From the NCBI GenBank assembly GCA_017958895.1, contig JAGDBT010000003.1:1-17603 (forward strand): a stretch of DNA of 17,603 nt. Direction: 5' to 3'. The stretch comes from Alphaproteobacteria bacterium (GTDB taxonomy: Bacteria > Pseudomonadota > Alphaproteobacteria > RF32 > CAG-239). Below are positions 1-7,244 of this stretch, piece after piece. A program made the position numbers and the translations under genes. The notes under the pieces are model-generated. The model was given only the letters and a program-made list of their open reading frames with translations. It had not been told where the DNA came from and did no database searches. Position 1 is the first letter of the stretch. Each line of letters opens with the position of its first letter.

Positions 1-30
1 CGGCAAAGCGAGCGATGCCAATGTTAGAGT
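1..30. repeat. Dispersed intergenic repeat, copy 1
   Basis: These 30 bases match 5988-6017 with a single mismatch (base 18, C here and A there), in the same orientation. Only the end of the element is visible, because the window begins inside it. The copy at 5988 is joined on its left to a longer repeat-like stretch with TGCCGGCA at its core. No coding role is apparent. Confidence 0.75.
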
Positions 31-46
31 TGTTTGAAAAATTTTC

Positions 47-74
47 TTGACAAATTATACAAAAGGTATACAAT
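47..74 (+). promoter_or_regulatory. Sigma-70-type promoter of the TyrRS-like gene
   Basis: A perfect -35 box TTGACA (47-52) and a -10 box TACAAT (69-74) are separated by 16 bp. The coding start at 124 lies about 42 bases past the expected transcription start. No good Shine-Dalgarno sequence is visible in the AT-rich leader. Confidence 0.6.
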
Positions 75-123
75 CTGTGTGTGTTTTGTAAATTATGCTG
101 ATTATTTAAATATAATATATATT

Positions 124-1326
124 ATGAAAGAGAAAGAAAAAAGGGTAGAGGAAATCCTCTCCAGGGGCATTATTCAGAATATTTTGCCCTCTGCCGAAGA
201 GTTCAAGAAAAGATTGTTATCTGACGAACCTATGCGCTTCTACATTGGCGCCGATCCGACTAGCAATGCGTTACATTTAAGTCATGCAAAAAATTTTATG
301 CTGTTGGAGGAATTTCGTCAGCTTGGACATAAAGTCTTTGTACTTTTCGGGGATTTGACCGCTTGCATCGGCGATCCTAGTGATAGGAATTCTGCTCGTT
401 CAAGACTGACACGTGAGCAGGCTCGGAAAAATGTTGAAGATTGGGTGCGTCAAATCCGCCCGATAATCAATTTTGATGACCCTGTTAATCCTGCGGAAGT
501 TGTTTTGAACAGTACCTGGTTTGATAAGATGTCTGTCACCGAATTGATAGACTTACTGTCAAATTCAACGGTTCAGCGTATGTTGGAACGCGATATGTTC
601 CAAAGACGTCTGGAAGAAAGTCGTCCTATCCATTTGCACGAGTTTATCTACCCGATGTTCCAAGGGTTTGATAGTGTTGCTCTGGATGTTGACGTGGAAA
701 TATGCGGTTTGGACCAGACATTTAATGCCTTAACCGGACGTACTCTTGTTCGTCGCTTTAAAAATAAGGAAAAGTTTGTCGTTTGTGTTAATTTGATGGA
801 AAATCCCGTAACCGGTGAACTGATGTCAAAGTCAAACGGTACCGGAGTTTTTCTTAATACAGATGCTCAGACGATGTTTGGTCAAATTATGGCTCTTCCC
901 GATGAGATGATTGAGCTTATTCTGATTAACAATACTCGTGTTCCTCTGGAGCAGATAAAAGCATTGGATATTCAGAACAATCCTCGTGATGCTAAGCTTT
1001 TTGCCGCATCGGAAGTAGTGCGTATTTTTCACGGTCAGGCGGCTGCCGATTCTGCAAAGCAGACATTCTTGGATACTTTTTCAGGTAAAGGTTTTCCTGA
1101 AGATGCTCCGGTTGTCGAAACAGAGCGCCAAGAGAAAGTTCTCTCCATTCTTCACAGATGTAAAGCGGATGTTTCAAATTCTGATTTGCGTCGTTTAGTA
1201 AGACAAGGGGCTGTCTCACTTAATGGTGTTAAGGTCGAAGATGAAAATGCAACGTTGACTATTGAGAATGAATCTCATCTCAAAATAGGAAAACGTGGTT
1301 TCTTTTTGTTAAAGGTTAGAGTGTGA
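124..1326 (+). CDS. Divergent tyrosyl-tRNA synthetase (TyrRS, tyrZ-like)
   Basis: This 400-residue class I synthetase resembles the TyrZ branch of tyrosyl-tRNA synthetases, which charge tRNA-Tyr. The order is a Rossmann catalytic domain (about 36-270), a linker helical region, and a C-terminal S4-like RNA-binding domain (about 334-400). The signature HxGH is present as HLSH (51-54), with Gly replaced by Ser. The KMSKS loop is MSKS (234-237), preceded by Leu rather than Lys. The IGDPS element, the LHEF(I)YP segment and a GLDQ substrate-pocket motif are kept, while the usual QxYD tyrosine is QGFD. The ATG at 124 is preferred because upstream codons look like leader sequence. It has its own promoter, and a hairpin covers its stop codon. 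It may be a second, specialised or resistance-type TyrRS rather than the housekeeping copy; that part is inference. Confidence 0.85.
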   Translation: MKEKEKRVEEILSRGIIQNILPSAEEFKKRLLSDEPMRFYIGADPTSNALHLSHAKNFMLLEEFRQLGHKVFVLFGDLTACIGDPSDRNSARSRLTREQARKNVEDWVRQIRPIINFDDPVNPAEVVLNSTWFDKMSVTELIDLLSNSTVQRMLERDMFQRRLEESRPIHLHEFIYPMFQGFDSVALDVDVEICGLDQTFNALTGRTLVRRFKNKEKFVVCVNLMENPVTGELMSKSNGTGVFLNTDAQTMFGQIMALPDEMIELILINNTRVPLEQIKALDIQNNPRDAKLFAASEVVRIFHGQAAADSAKQTFLDTFSGKGFPEDAPVVETERQEKVLSILHRCKADVSNSDLRRLVRQGAVSLNGVKVEDENATLTIENESHLKIGKRGFFLLKVRV

Positions 1327-1349
1327 AAACTCTAACCTTTAACCTTTTT
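1311..1349 (+). terminator. Hairpin across the stop codon of the TyrRS-like gene
   Basis: A perfect 12-bp stem, AAAGGTTAGAGT (1311-1322) with ACTCTAACCTTT (1329-1340), encloses a 6-base loop. A run of five T follows at 1345-1349 after AACC. The stem starts inside the last codons and the stop lies in the loop. It could be a terminator or attenuator. The short gap before the T run makes it less than ideal. Confidence 0.5.
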
Positions 1350-1413
1350 ATATTGACAAAATTATAATTTAGAGTTACGTTACAATCGGTATAAAGAGAT
1401 ATAGAGATAAACA

Positions 1414-2490
1414 ATGAAAAAATATGAATTGTTGATGCATTATATTCAAAATGATGTTTTTCTCTCTAAAGATGATGTATTTGAATCTCTGAAGGAACTT
1501 TACGACGATAGACAACGAACTCAGTCCAGGTTTTGTTTAGGGATGATTTTGTACGGACTTTCCGTTCGAAAACCTACTTTTGATGAACTTTTGGGACTGG
1601 TCGATTTTTTGAAGTATGTCGAACCATCTGTTTTAAGTTGTAAAACAAAGCTTTCGGTAGACGGTTCGGTTATCGGTATGGCCGGAAGCGGTAAAAAAGG
1701 TGTTAAAACTTTTAATATATCTACATTGGCGGCCTTGGTGGCTAGCTCTGTAGGCTGTTTTGTTTCAAAAAATGTATCAAAATCATTGTCTTCAATTACC
1801 GGTTCAACTGACATCTTGAGTAATGCGGGTATTAATATGGATATCTCTTTTGATGCTATGGTAAGTGTGTTGAAAGAAATCAGACTAGGTTTTTTTCAAA
1901 TTGAGAAAAGAATACCGACTTTTGACGCATTTTATGACGGTATATTTTTAGTACCTCATGCTTTATCTTATGTATTGGCCGCTTTAGTAAATCCGATACG
2001 CTGTGATAGTATAGTATATGGATTTTCGGGAAAAAATATCGAAATTTCAGGACGGCTGTTGAAACAATTAGGCTATTCAAAGGGTGCTGTTGTTTGTTCC
2101 AGTAATGATAATCGTTTATATATTGATGAATTGACACCGTTAAAATACAATAATATCTTTGATATTTCAACAACTCAGTTAAATGAAAATTTAGATATCA
2201 ATAAATTGTTTGGTTGTGATTACTGTACGCCGGAAGAATTGAAAAGCGGAAAAGATATAAGTGTGCAATTGGAAATTTTTGACAGGTGTTTAAAAGGAAA
2301 AGCATCTGAATCACAAAATAATGCCGTTGCGATGAATGCCGCCATATTGATTAAAGAGGCAAATATTTCAACCGATTTACGAGATGCTTTTAATATAGCA
2401 TATGACAGTATTTTGTCCGGTAAAGCTTTAAAACAATTCAAAGAATTTAAGGAAGCGTGTTCAGATATGGGGGCAACTTATGCAAAATAG
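1414..2490 (+). CDS. TrpD-like (anthranilate phosphoribosyltransferase family) protein, altered active site
   Basis: This 358-residue protein has the glycosyltransferase family 3 / TrpD fold order: a small N-terminal helical domain (1-70) and a nucleoside phosphorylase-like alpha/beta domain. TrpD transfers phosphoribose from PRPP to anthranilate. PRPP-loop landmarks are visible: GSGKKG (91-96, family GTGGDG), TFNIST (99-104), and KNVSKS followed by SSITGSTD (119-133). Two features argue against anthranilate as substrate. The HPAMK and RRELGxRT elements that line the acceptor pocket are absent, and the magnesium-binding Asp-Glu pair reads NIE. The GGD aspartate is Lys. No other trp gene is nearby. 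It overlaps the dehydrogenase gene by 11 bases, so translational coupling is likely. A TTGACA box lies at 1353-1358, but its -10 partner is poorly spaced. It probably uses a different acceptor, or has lost catalysis. Confidence 0.75.
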   Translation: MKKYELLMHYIQNDVFLSKDDVFESLKELYDDRQRTQSRFCLGMILYGLSVRKPTFDELLGLVDFLKYVEPSVLSCKTKLSVDGSVIGMAGSGKKGVKTFNISTLAALVASSVGCFVSKNVSKSLSSITGSTDILSNAGINMDISFDAMVSVLKEIRLGFFQIEKRIPTFDAFYDGIFLVPHALSYVLAALVNPIRCDSIVYGFSGKNIEISGRLLKQLGYSKGAVVCSSNDNRLYIDELTPLKYNNIFDISTTQLNENLDINKLFGCDYCTPEELKSGKDISVQLEIFDRCLKGKASESQNNAVAMNAAILIKEANISTDLRDAFNIAYDSILSGKALKQFKEFKEACSDMGATYAK

Positions 2491-3478
2491 GGCCATTTTA
2501 TACAATTTTCAAACCGGACACTGGCAAAAATATGTTTATAATCTTCCGACACTTAAAAATGATGAAACTCTTGTCAAAGTAGCTTATGCCGGGCTTTGCG
2601 GCAGTGATATGCATCGAATAATAAATCCGTCAAAGCACGAGTCGGAAATTGTTATGGGGCACGAAGTAAGCGGAATCGTAGTGGCATCATCAAATGAGAA
2701 ATTAGTTGGTAAAAGTGTGGTAGTGAATCCTATAGGTAATTGTCAGAAATGTTTTTATTGCGAGCATGAACAATCGCAGTTTTGCAGCAATAGTCGTAAT
2801 ATCGGAAAAAACGTTAACGGGGCTTTTGCTGATTATGTTATTGCTCCTACCAAGAATATATATATAACACCGGCTGATTTTCCTTTGGAACTCGGAGTTT
2901 TGGCAGACGGTGTTGCGGTGGTATTGCATAGTTTACAAAAATTGACGTTTTCGCCACGTTCCGCATTAATCGTAGGAGACGGGGCAATGGGGTGTTTATT
3001 TGTTGCCGTGTTGAAGGCTCTTTATTCTGATATAAAAATAGTACTTAAAGGGAGACATAATATCGACCTGATAAAAAAAATGTATCATATTGATAACGAA
3101 GTTAAAGATGAGGAGTTTGATCTGAGTGTTGAAACTGTCGGGCGCGCTCAGTCCGATACATTAAACGATTGTATAAGACAAACTGTTTATGGGGGGAGCG
3201 TTTTGGTAACCGGAGTTTATCCTCCTGATTTTACATTGTCTCTTGATGCGAGAACTGCTTTTTATAAAGAACTGAAAATTTACGGGATTAATTCTTTTTG
3301 TGTCAGTGCCGAAAGAGATGATTTTGCCGAAGCATTGCAATTAATTGAGAGACATCATAATTTGTTCGGTTCGTTGATAACTCATTATTTTTCTTTGGAT
3401 GATTTTGAAAAAGGCGTGGAGAAAATGTCGGATAAGCGTAATTCTCCCGTAGTAAAGGTCGTTTATGAACCACATTGA
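2480..3478 (+). CDS. Zinc-dependent medium-chain dehydrogenase (MDR/alcohol dehydrogenase family)
   Basis: This 332-residue NAD(P)-dependent MDR oxidoreductase interconverts an alcohol and a ketone or aldehyde. The catalytic zinc ligands appear as C40 (CGSD), H61-E62 (GHE) and probably D143 in LADGVAVVLH, where most relatives have Glu. The structural zinc cluster is complete: C88, C91, C94, C102. The cofactor fold shows GDGAMG (166-171). Length and spacing are like threonine/sorbitol dehydrogenases. A GGGGG ribosome-binding stretch sits about 6 bases before the ATG, inside the preceding gene, and the 3' end overlaps the HAD gene by 14 bases. Context suggests oxidation of a sugar, cyclitol or amino alcohol made or used by the neighbouring transferase and phosphatase; the substrate cannot be read from the sequence. 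Confidence 0.85.
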   Translation: MQNRAILYNFQTGHWQKYVYNLPTLKNDETLVKVAYAGLCGSDMHRIINPSKHESEIVMGHEVSGIVVASSNEKLVGKSVVVNPIGNCQKCFYCEHEQSQFCSNSRNIGKNVNGAFADYVIAPTKNIYITPADFPLELGVLADGVAVVLHSLQKLTFSPRSALIVGDGAMGCLFVAVLKALYSDIKIVLKGRHNIDLIKKMYHIDNEVKDEEFDLSVETVGRAQSDTLNDCIRQTVYGGSVLVTGVYPPDFTLSLDARTAFYKELKIYGINSFCVSAERDDFAEALQLIERHHNLFGSLITHYFSLDDFEKGVEKMSDKRNSPVVKVVYEPH

Positions 3479-4100
3479 AATGAGCATAAAATCTCCTGAT
3501 TTGAGGCGATATAAACTCATTGTTTTGGATTGGGACGGGACTCTTGTTTACAGCAGAAGCAACGTTATTTCTGCTATGCAATACGTGTCTTATCGCTATA
3601 GAAATACGGATTGGTTTGAATTAGATAAAAGTAGAGATAAAAATTTATCATTAGAGGATAATTTTAAAAATTTTTTCAATGAAGATAAGGATGCGGCGTA
3701 TAGTGATTATATTGCAAAATACATTTCCGGAATAAAAGATAATGTCAGAAAAATCGACGGTAGTGATGAGCTTTTAGAATATTTAGACAGGGAATGTCTC
3801 AGGAAGGCCGTTGTTACAAGTAAGGATAGAAAACTCTGGGAATTAGAGAAAGGCTTATTCAATACATCTTTTGAGTATTCCGTGTGTAAGGACGAAGCGG
3901 AACATAATAAGCCGGCTCCGGATGCATTAGAGAAGGTTATTGCACATTTTTCGGTAAGTAAAGATAGTGTTTTAATGATAGGTGATAGCGTTCATGACAA
4001 AGAAGCGGCTCAAAGGGCGGGGGTAAATTTTATAATATTGCATGGTAATGCCGGGTTAGATATTTTGGTTAAAAAAATATTGACAAATTTGAATAAATGA
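3465..4100 (+). CDS. HAD-superfamily (subfamily IA) phosphatase
   Basis: This 211-residue phosphoglycolate phosphatase/beta-phosphoglucomutase-like HAD hydrolase carries all four motifs. Motif I is DWDGT, with nucleophile D22 and acid D24. Motif II is VVTSKD, motif III is the Lys of KPAPDAL, and motif IV is GDSVHD. A helical cap lies between motifs I and II. The ATG at 3465 has AAAGG about six bases upstream and overlaps the dehydrogenase; Met6 (3480) is an alternative. Immediate coupling to a TrpD-like gene is compatible with removal of a 5-phosphate after phosphoribosyl transfer, as BtrP does after BtrL in butirosin biosynthesis. That comparison is inference. Confidence 0.85.
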   Translation: MNHIEMSIKSPDLRRYKLIVLDWDGTLVYSRSNVISAMQYVSYRYRNTDWFELDKSRDKNLSLEDNFKNFFNEDKDAAYSDYIAKYISGIKDNVRKIDGSDELLEYLDRECLRKAVVTSKDRKLWELEKGLFNTSFEYSVCKDEAEHNKPAPDALEKVIAHFSVSKDSVLMIGDSVHDKEAAQRAGVNFIILHGNAGLDILVKKILTNLNK

Positions 4101-4137
4101 AATAATTAAATAATTGATATCCTAATAGAATAAGGTA

Positions 4138-5274
4138 ATGGAACTGATTATGGAATTGGCAGACAACAATCCGACTGGTTTGGTATTTGATGATGAATAT
4201 TATAAAGAGGTTATAGACAGATATGGCTATAACGCCTTTGATTTTAAACCGATTGATTTTGATATTTCTCATTTGAATAAAGAAGCTCTTAATCAAAGAT
4301 GGTTGTGCCATTATGACGGTGAACCTTTCTCTCAGGCCGTTAAGAATAATGAAAAAACGATAATTACAACCGGAGTGGGATTATCCGGCGCACCTCACAT
4401 GGGTACGATTTCGCAGATGATGAGAGCTGTGTTTTTACAAGAACAAGGTTTCAAAGTACAGTTTGTTCTAGGTGATTTGGATTCCTATAATGCACGTTCT
4501 CAGGAATATTCGGTTGTCAGAGCTCGTTCTGAACAATACAGAGAATTTTTGGCAGGTCTCGGCTTTTCCGATAAGTTAGGGATATTACGTACTCAGGATG
4601 ATCATCCGGAAGTTTGTCGAACTGCCTATTTGATTTCGCGTTGTCTATCCGACCAGGATTTTTTGAATGCGGAAGAGGATTTGTCTGAATTATATCAAAA
4701 ACGGGGAGCCTATCCCGGAATCAAATATCCGGTAAAACAAGCAATAAATTTAATGGTTGCTGATTTTATACATTTAGGATGTGTCGAAAAAAACAAAAGC
4801 GTTATGGTTATGTTGGGTCTTGAAGAGCATCTTTATGTAAGAATAGCTAAGGATGTTATTGAACGGATGAATATGCCGTTCCATCTGGGAGCTATGTATT
4901 CGAAAATTATTAAAGGCTTTGCCGGCTTTCCGAAAATGAGCAAGAGTATTCCGGGATCTTCGATTAACGTCAATATGAATGTTGATCAGATACGGTATAA
5001 ATTACAGTATGAAGAAGGTGCTTATTCCAAACCTGAGGAATCCGTCGCATATCAAATGATGTGCGCAGTTTCCAACTATTCTCCGCGAGATTTGAATATA
5101 TTGAGAGAAAAATGTGCGGTTGGCGGCAGATATTGGGCTAAAGCTAAAGATGAATATGCTGAATATCTGGGAGATATTTTCGCTAAATGGCCTAAAGATA
5201 AAACTCTCGATAAAGCGCGAATTCTGACGCCTTTAGATATGTTTAAGCGCAGTAAAGGAAGAGGAAGTTTATAG
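4138..5274 (+). CDS. TrpRS-like class I aminoacyl-tRNA synthetase homologue
   Basis: This 378-residue protein has the class Ic synthetase pattern. The HxGH-equivalent is PHMGT (86-90), and a GLEEHLYVRIAKDV segment matches the DQxxYxRxxRDV region of tryptophanyl-tRNA synthetases. An intact KMSKS (266-270) is followed by a PGSS element like the PNSS of TrpRS. It differs from bacterial TrpRS by an N-terminal extension of about 70 residues and an unusual LGDLDSYNARS stretch after the first fold. Catalytic motifs being intact suggests that it activates an amino acid as an adenylate, but the amino acid and acceptor are unknown. It could be a divergent housekeeping enzyme; the location behind a transferase, dehydrogenase and phosphatase argues for a pathway-specific role. 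AAGG lies only 2 bases from the ATG at 4138, so Met5 at 4150 is also a plausible start. Gap to the HAD gene is 37 bases. Confidence 0.7.
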   Translation: MELIMELADNNPTGLVFDDEYYKEVIDRYGYNAFDFKPIDFDISHLNKEALNQRWLCHYDGEPFSQAVKNNEKTIITTGVGLSGAPHMGTISQMMRAVFLQEQGFKVQFVLGDLDSYNARSQEYSVVRARSEQYREFLAGLGFSDKLGILRTQDDHPEVCRTAYLISRCLSDQDFLNAEEDLSELYQKRGAYPGIKYPVKQAINLMVADFIHLGCVEKNKSVMVMLGLEEHLYVRIAKDVIERMNMPFHLGAMYSKIIKGFAGFPKMSKSIPGSSINVNMNVDQIRYKLQYEEGAYSKPEESVAYQMMCAVSNYSPRDLNILREKCAVGGRYWAKAKDEYAEYLGDIFAKWPKDKTLDKARILTPLDMFKRSKGRGSL

Positions 5275-5670
5275 CATTTTTATTTTTTGCAAGATTTCAT
5301 CAGCATCGTATTGTTGTTTTTTAATCTTCGGCCACGCATCAATGTTATCGTTATCAAAGCGTGGAAAGATATGGATATGAAAGTGCGGGACCGATTGTTG
5401 AGCTGATTTTCCGCTGGCGTGCAGAATATTAACTCCCGTGGCATTGAGACTTTTTTGCAGGGATAAACTTGCACGTTTGGCAAATTTGATTATATGTTCG
5501 AGTTCGTTTTCGGGAATATCAAAGATATTTTCATAATGTTTGTTTGGAACAACCAGTAAATGCCCGTACACTTCCATATCTAAAGGCAAAAAACAAGAAA
5601 CGAAACTGTCTTGGTATACAATTCTACCGAAGGCCTCATGAGCGCAAATTTTACAAAAAATACAATCCAT
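5269..5670 (-). CDS. HIT (histidine triad) family hydrolase
   Basis: This 133-residue protein has the HIT signature HFHIHIF (His 96, 98, 100). An N-terminal CxxC (C3, C6), together with H45, fits the zinc site of the bacterial Hint/HinT-like branch. Such enzymes cleave AMP from phosphoramidates and aminoacyl adenylates. The length is typical for the family. It ends tail-to-tail with the synthetase-like gene, the two stop regions overlapping by 6 bases, and no separate terminator is visible between them. HIT genes are common housekeeping genes, so the functional link to its neighbour is only suggestive. Confidence 0.9.
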   Translation of the reverse strand: MDCIFCKICAHEAFGRIVYQDSFVSCFLPLDMEVYGHLLVVPNKHYENIFDIPENELEHIIKFAKRASLSLQKSLNATGVNILHASGKSAQQSVPHFHIHIFPRFDNDNIDAWPKIKKQQYDADEILQKIKML

Positions 5671-5987
5671 TACGATATACCACGCTGTTAACGACTAAAC
5701 TAACGTTAGTATAAAAAGGAATGCATGTCAACTTGTTATTTTACTGTTTAATTTGGGATAAATAGTCAGGGATTTTTAATGTTATATTAAGTTCGTTGTA
5801 TTTTTTTGCACGGAAATAAAGAAAAAAAATAATGCAAATATAAAACTGATAGTATGGTTTATGAGATAGCCTGTTCACAGTTTTGAAAAAAAATTATTTT
5901 AGTTCGTAATGTCATGCCTGTGAATGAAGTGAGGTCAAGGCATCTTCTTATTTAATAATTTGCAGATTGCTAGACGCATTTGCCTGC

Positions 5988-6017
5988 CGGCAAAGCGAGC
6001 GATGACAATGTTAGAGT
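5988..6017. repeat. Dispersed intergenic repeat, copy 2
   Basis: It matches bases 1-30 with one mismatch in direct orientation. It appears to be the right-hand end of a longer element starting near 5908, which carries an inverted repeat and the TGCCGGCA palindrome. Its composition (GC-rich, 'AAAGCGAGCGATGACAATG') differs from the AT-rich surroundings. I think it is a genome-wide dispersed repeat, but that cannot be tested here. Confidence 0.75.
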
Positions 6018-6051
6018 TTTGGGGCTGATTTTATTCGGGTTTGTAAATTCA

Positions 6052-6079
6052 TTGACTTAATTTGTATATTTTGTTAGAA
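6052..6079 (+). promoter_or_regulatory. Candidate promoter for the NADAR-like gene
   Basis: TTGACT (6052-6057) and TTAGAA (6074-6079) are spaced by 16 bp. A strong ribosome-binding site, AAGGAGAGG (6096-6104), sits three bases before the ATG at 6108. The -10 match is moderate. Confidence 0.4.
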
Positions 6080-6107
6080 ATAATTACCTAAACATAAGGA
6101 GAGGGTT

Positions 6108-6740
6108 ATGTTCGATAAAATTGACGGGAAAACAGCTGAAGAATTGCAAAAATTCTTAAAATTCAAAGAAAATTTTGCCTTTGTGCTTAGAGATATACTT
6201 GATAAAGACGGTGATTTGTATTGTGACGGATTACCGATTTTTGATGAAAAGGGCAAATACATTGCCGAATGCGAAAAATGGATAAATGTCGGATATGTAA
6301 TTAAAGGCTCGTTTTCTAAGACACTGTCAAACTTATATCCTTATGAATTTGATTTTAAGGGATTTCAGCTTAAAAGTCTGGAATCCTTTTTTCAGGGGTT
6401 AAAATTTAAGAATCCGGAAATTCAGAAACTTATTTTTTCTTATAGCGGAACTGATGCCTATCATATTCAGGCGGCAAGCGATTATAACTGGAAAGAAACC
6501 GGATATGTTTATTGGCAGGGTCAGGCCATAAAGAGAGACAGCGTCGAATATGATTTATTGGTTGATGAAGCCTATATTTCACTGGCGCAAAATCCGCTAT
6601 ACAGACAAGCATTAAAAAATGTCACGAAACCGCTTATTCACTCTATGGGTAAGGTGTCAAAAGAAGAAACTTTGCTTACACGATATGAATTTGAAAAACA
6701 AATAAACTGTCTTGCGGCTTTTTTGCAGCAATTAGGTTAA
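6108..6740 (+). CDS. NADAR/YbiA-like domain protein
   Basis: This 210-residue soluble protein has a C-terminal part (about 70-205) that follows the pattern of the NADAR family (E. coli YbiA). There is an LSNLYP start and a FKGFQLKSLESFFQGLKF segment matching 'DGKxxxTSEHxFQAxKF', with the conserved Glu at 92. A single Trp (YWQGQ) precedes a helical 'LLVDEAYxSLAQNPLYRQAL' stretch. NADAR proteins act on N-glycosidic bonds of ADP-ribose or riboflavin-pathway intermediates. The first 65 residues are not recognised and contain a DxDGDLYCDG loop. The typical WG...GxN ending of the family is only weakly seen (SMGK), so assignment is by pattern and not secure. The strong ribosome-binding site fixes the start. 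A hydrolase gene follows 42 bases later. Confidence 0.55.
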   Translation: MFDKIDGKTAEELQKFLKFKENFAFVLRDILDKDGDLYCDGLPIFDEKGKYIAECEKWINVGYVIKGSFSKTLSNLYPYEFDFKGFQLKSLESFFQGLKFKNPEIQKLIFSYSGTDAYHIQAASDYNWKETGYVYWQGQAIKRDSVEYDLLVDEAYISLAQNPLYRQALKNVTKPLIHSMGKVSKEETLLTRYEFEKQINCLAAFLQQLG

Positions 6741-6782
6741 TGGTGCAGTGAAAAATGCTTTAAGCAGTTCGGAGTTATAACC

Positions 6783-7223
6783 ATGAAAAAAGCTTTGTTA
6801 ATTATTGACGTTCAAGTGTCGGCCGTAACAAATCCCGCGGTTGCAAAAGAGATAGAGAAATTGCAATACGATTATGATGAGGTTTTTGTATCTTTATTTA
6901 AAAATGCCGGTTCACCGTTGTTGAAAATTCTTCGCTGGGAAGGTTATGAGAATGAAACTCCGGCTTTTATACCTAAAGAAAGCGCGGTTATTTTTAATAA
7001 AACGGGTTATTCTTCTTTTTTGCCGGAGATGAAAAAGTTTGATGAAATTTATCTTTGCGGATTTGATACGGATGCCTGTATATATAAAACGGCAATGGAT
7101 TTGATTGAAAATAATATTCGCCCCGTGGTTTTGAAAGATTATTGTTTTAGCGCCGATAAAAAATTTCATGAAATGGGTCTTGAACTTTTGGAAAGGAATA
7201 TCGGAAAGCATAATATTATATAA
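6783..7223 (+). CDS. Isochorismatase/nicotinamidase-fold cysteine hydrolase
   Basis: This 146-residue protein of the cysteine hydrolase family includes nicotinamidases, isochorismatases and related amidases. The catalytic triad is readable as D9 (IIDVQ), K73 (NKTGYSSF) and C99 (GFDTDACIYKTAMD). It is shorter than typical PncA (about 180-210), and the DxH...H metal site of nicotinamidases is not visible, so nicotinamide is not assured as substrate. The ribosome-binding site GGAG (6771-6774) is 8 bases from the ATG. It probably shares a transcript with the NADAR-like gene and ends before a strong terminator. Confidence 0.8.
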   Translation: MKKALLIIDVQVSAVTNPAVAKEIEKLQYDYDEVFVSLFKNAGSPLLKILRWEGYENETPAFIPKESAVIFNKTGYSSFLPEMKKFDEIYLCGFDTDACIYKTAMDLIENNIRPVVLKDYCFSADKKFHEMGLELLERNIGKHNII

Positions 7224-7244
7224 CTCCGGTCAGTAAGTTACGGG

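Larger units (their letters stand above)
5671..6107. other. Intergenic region with a dispersed repeat, no gene seen
   Basis: I see no convincing open frame here. The left part (5700-5900) is very AT-rich. From about 5908 there is a repeat-like block: ATGCCT (5914-5919) pairs with AGGCAT (5938-5943), then TGCCGGCA (5985-5992), then the 30-base repeat also present at the window start. The right end carries the promoter and ribosome-binding site of the next gene. Confidence 0.6.

Noticed and set aside
34..123. N-terminal extension of the TyrRS-like protein in the same open frame
   Set aside because: It lies across the promoter and reads as leader, not as synthetase sequence. The family N-terminus fits the ATG at 124.
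1353..1386. Separate promoter for the transferase operon (TTGACA at 1353, TACAAT at 1381)
   Set aside because: The spacer is 22 bp, too long for a normal sigma-70 promoter, and no better -10 is in place. It is left as a weak possibility only.
1414..2490. A true trpD gene of tryptophan synthesis
   Set aside because: The anthranilate-binding and magnesium-binding elements are missing, and no other trp gene is near.
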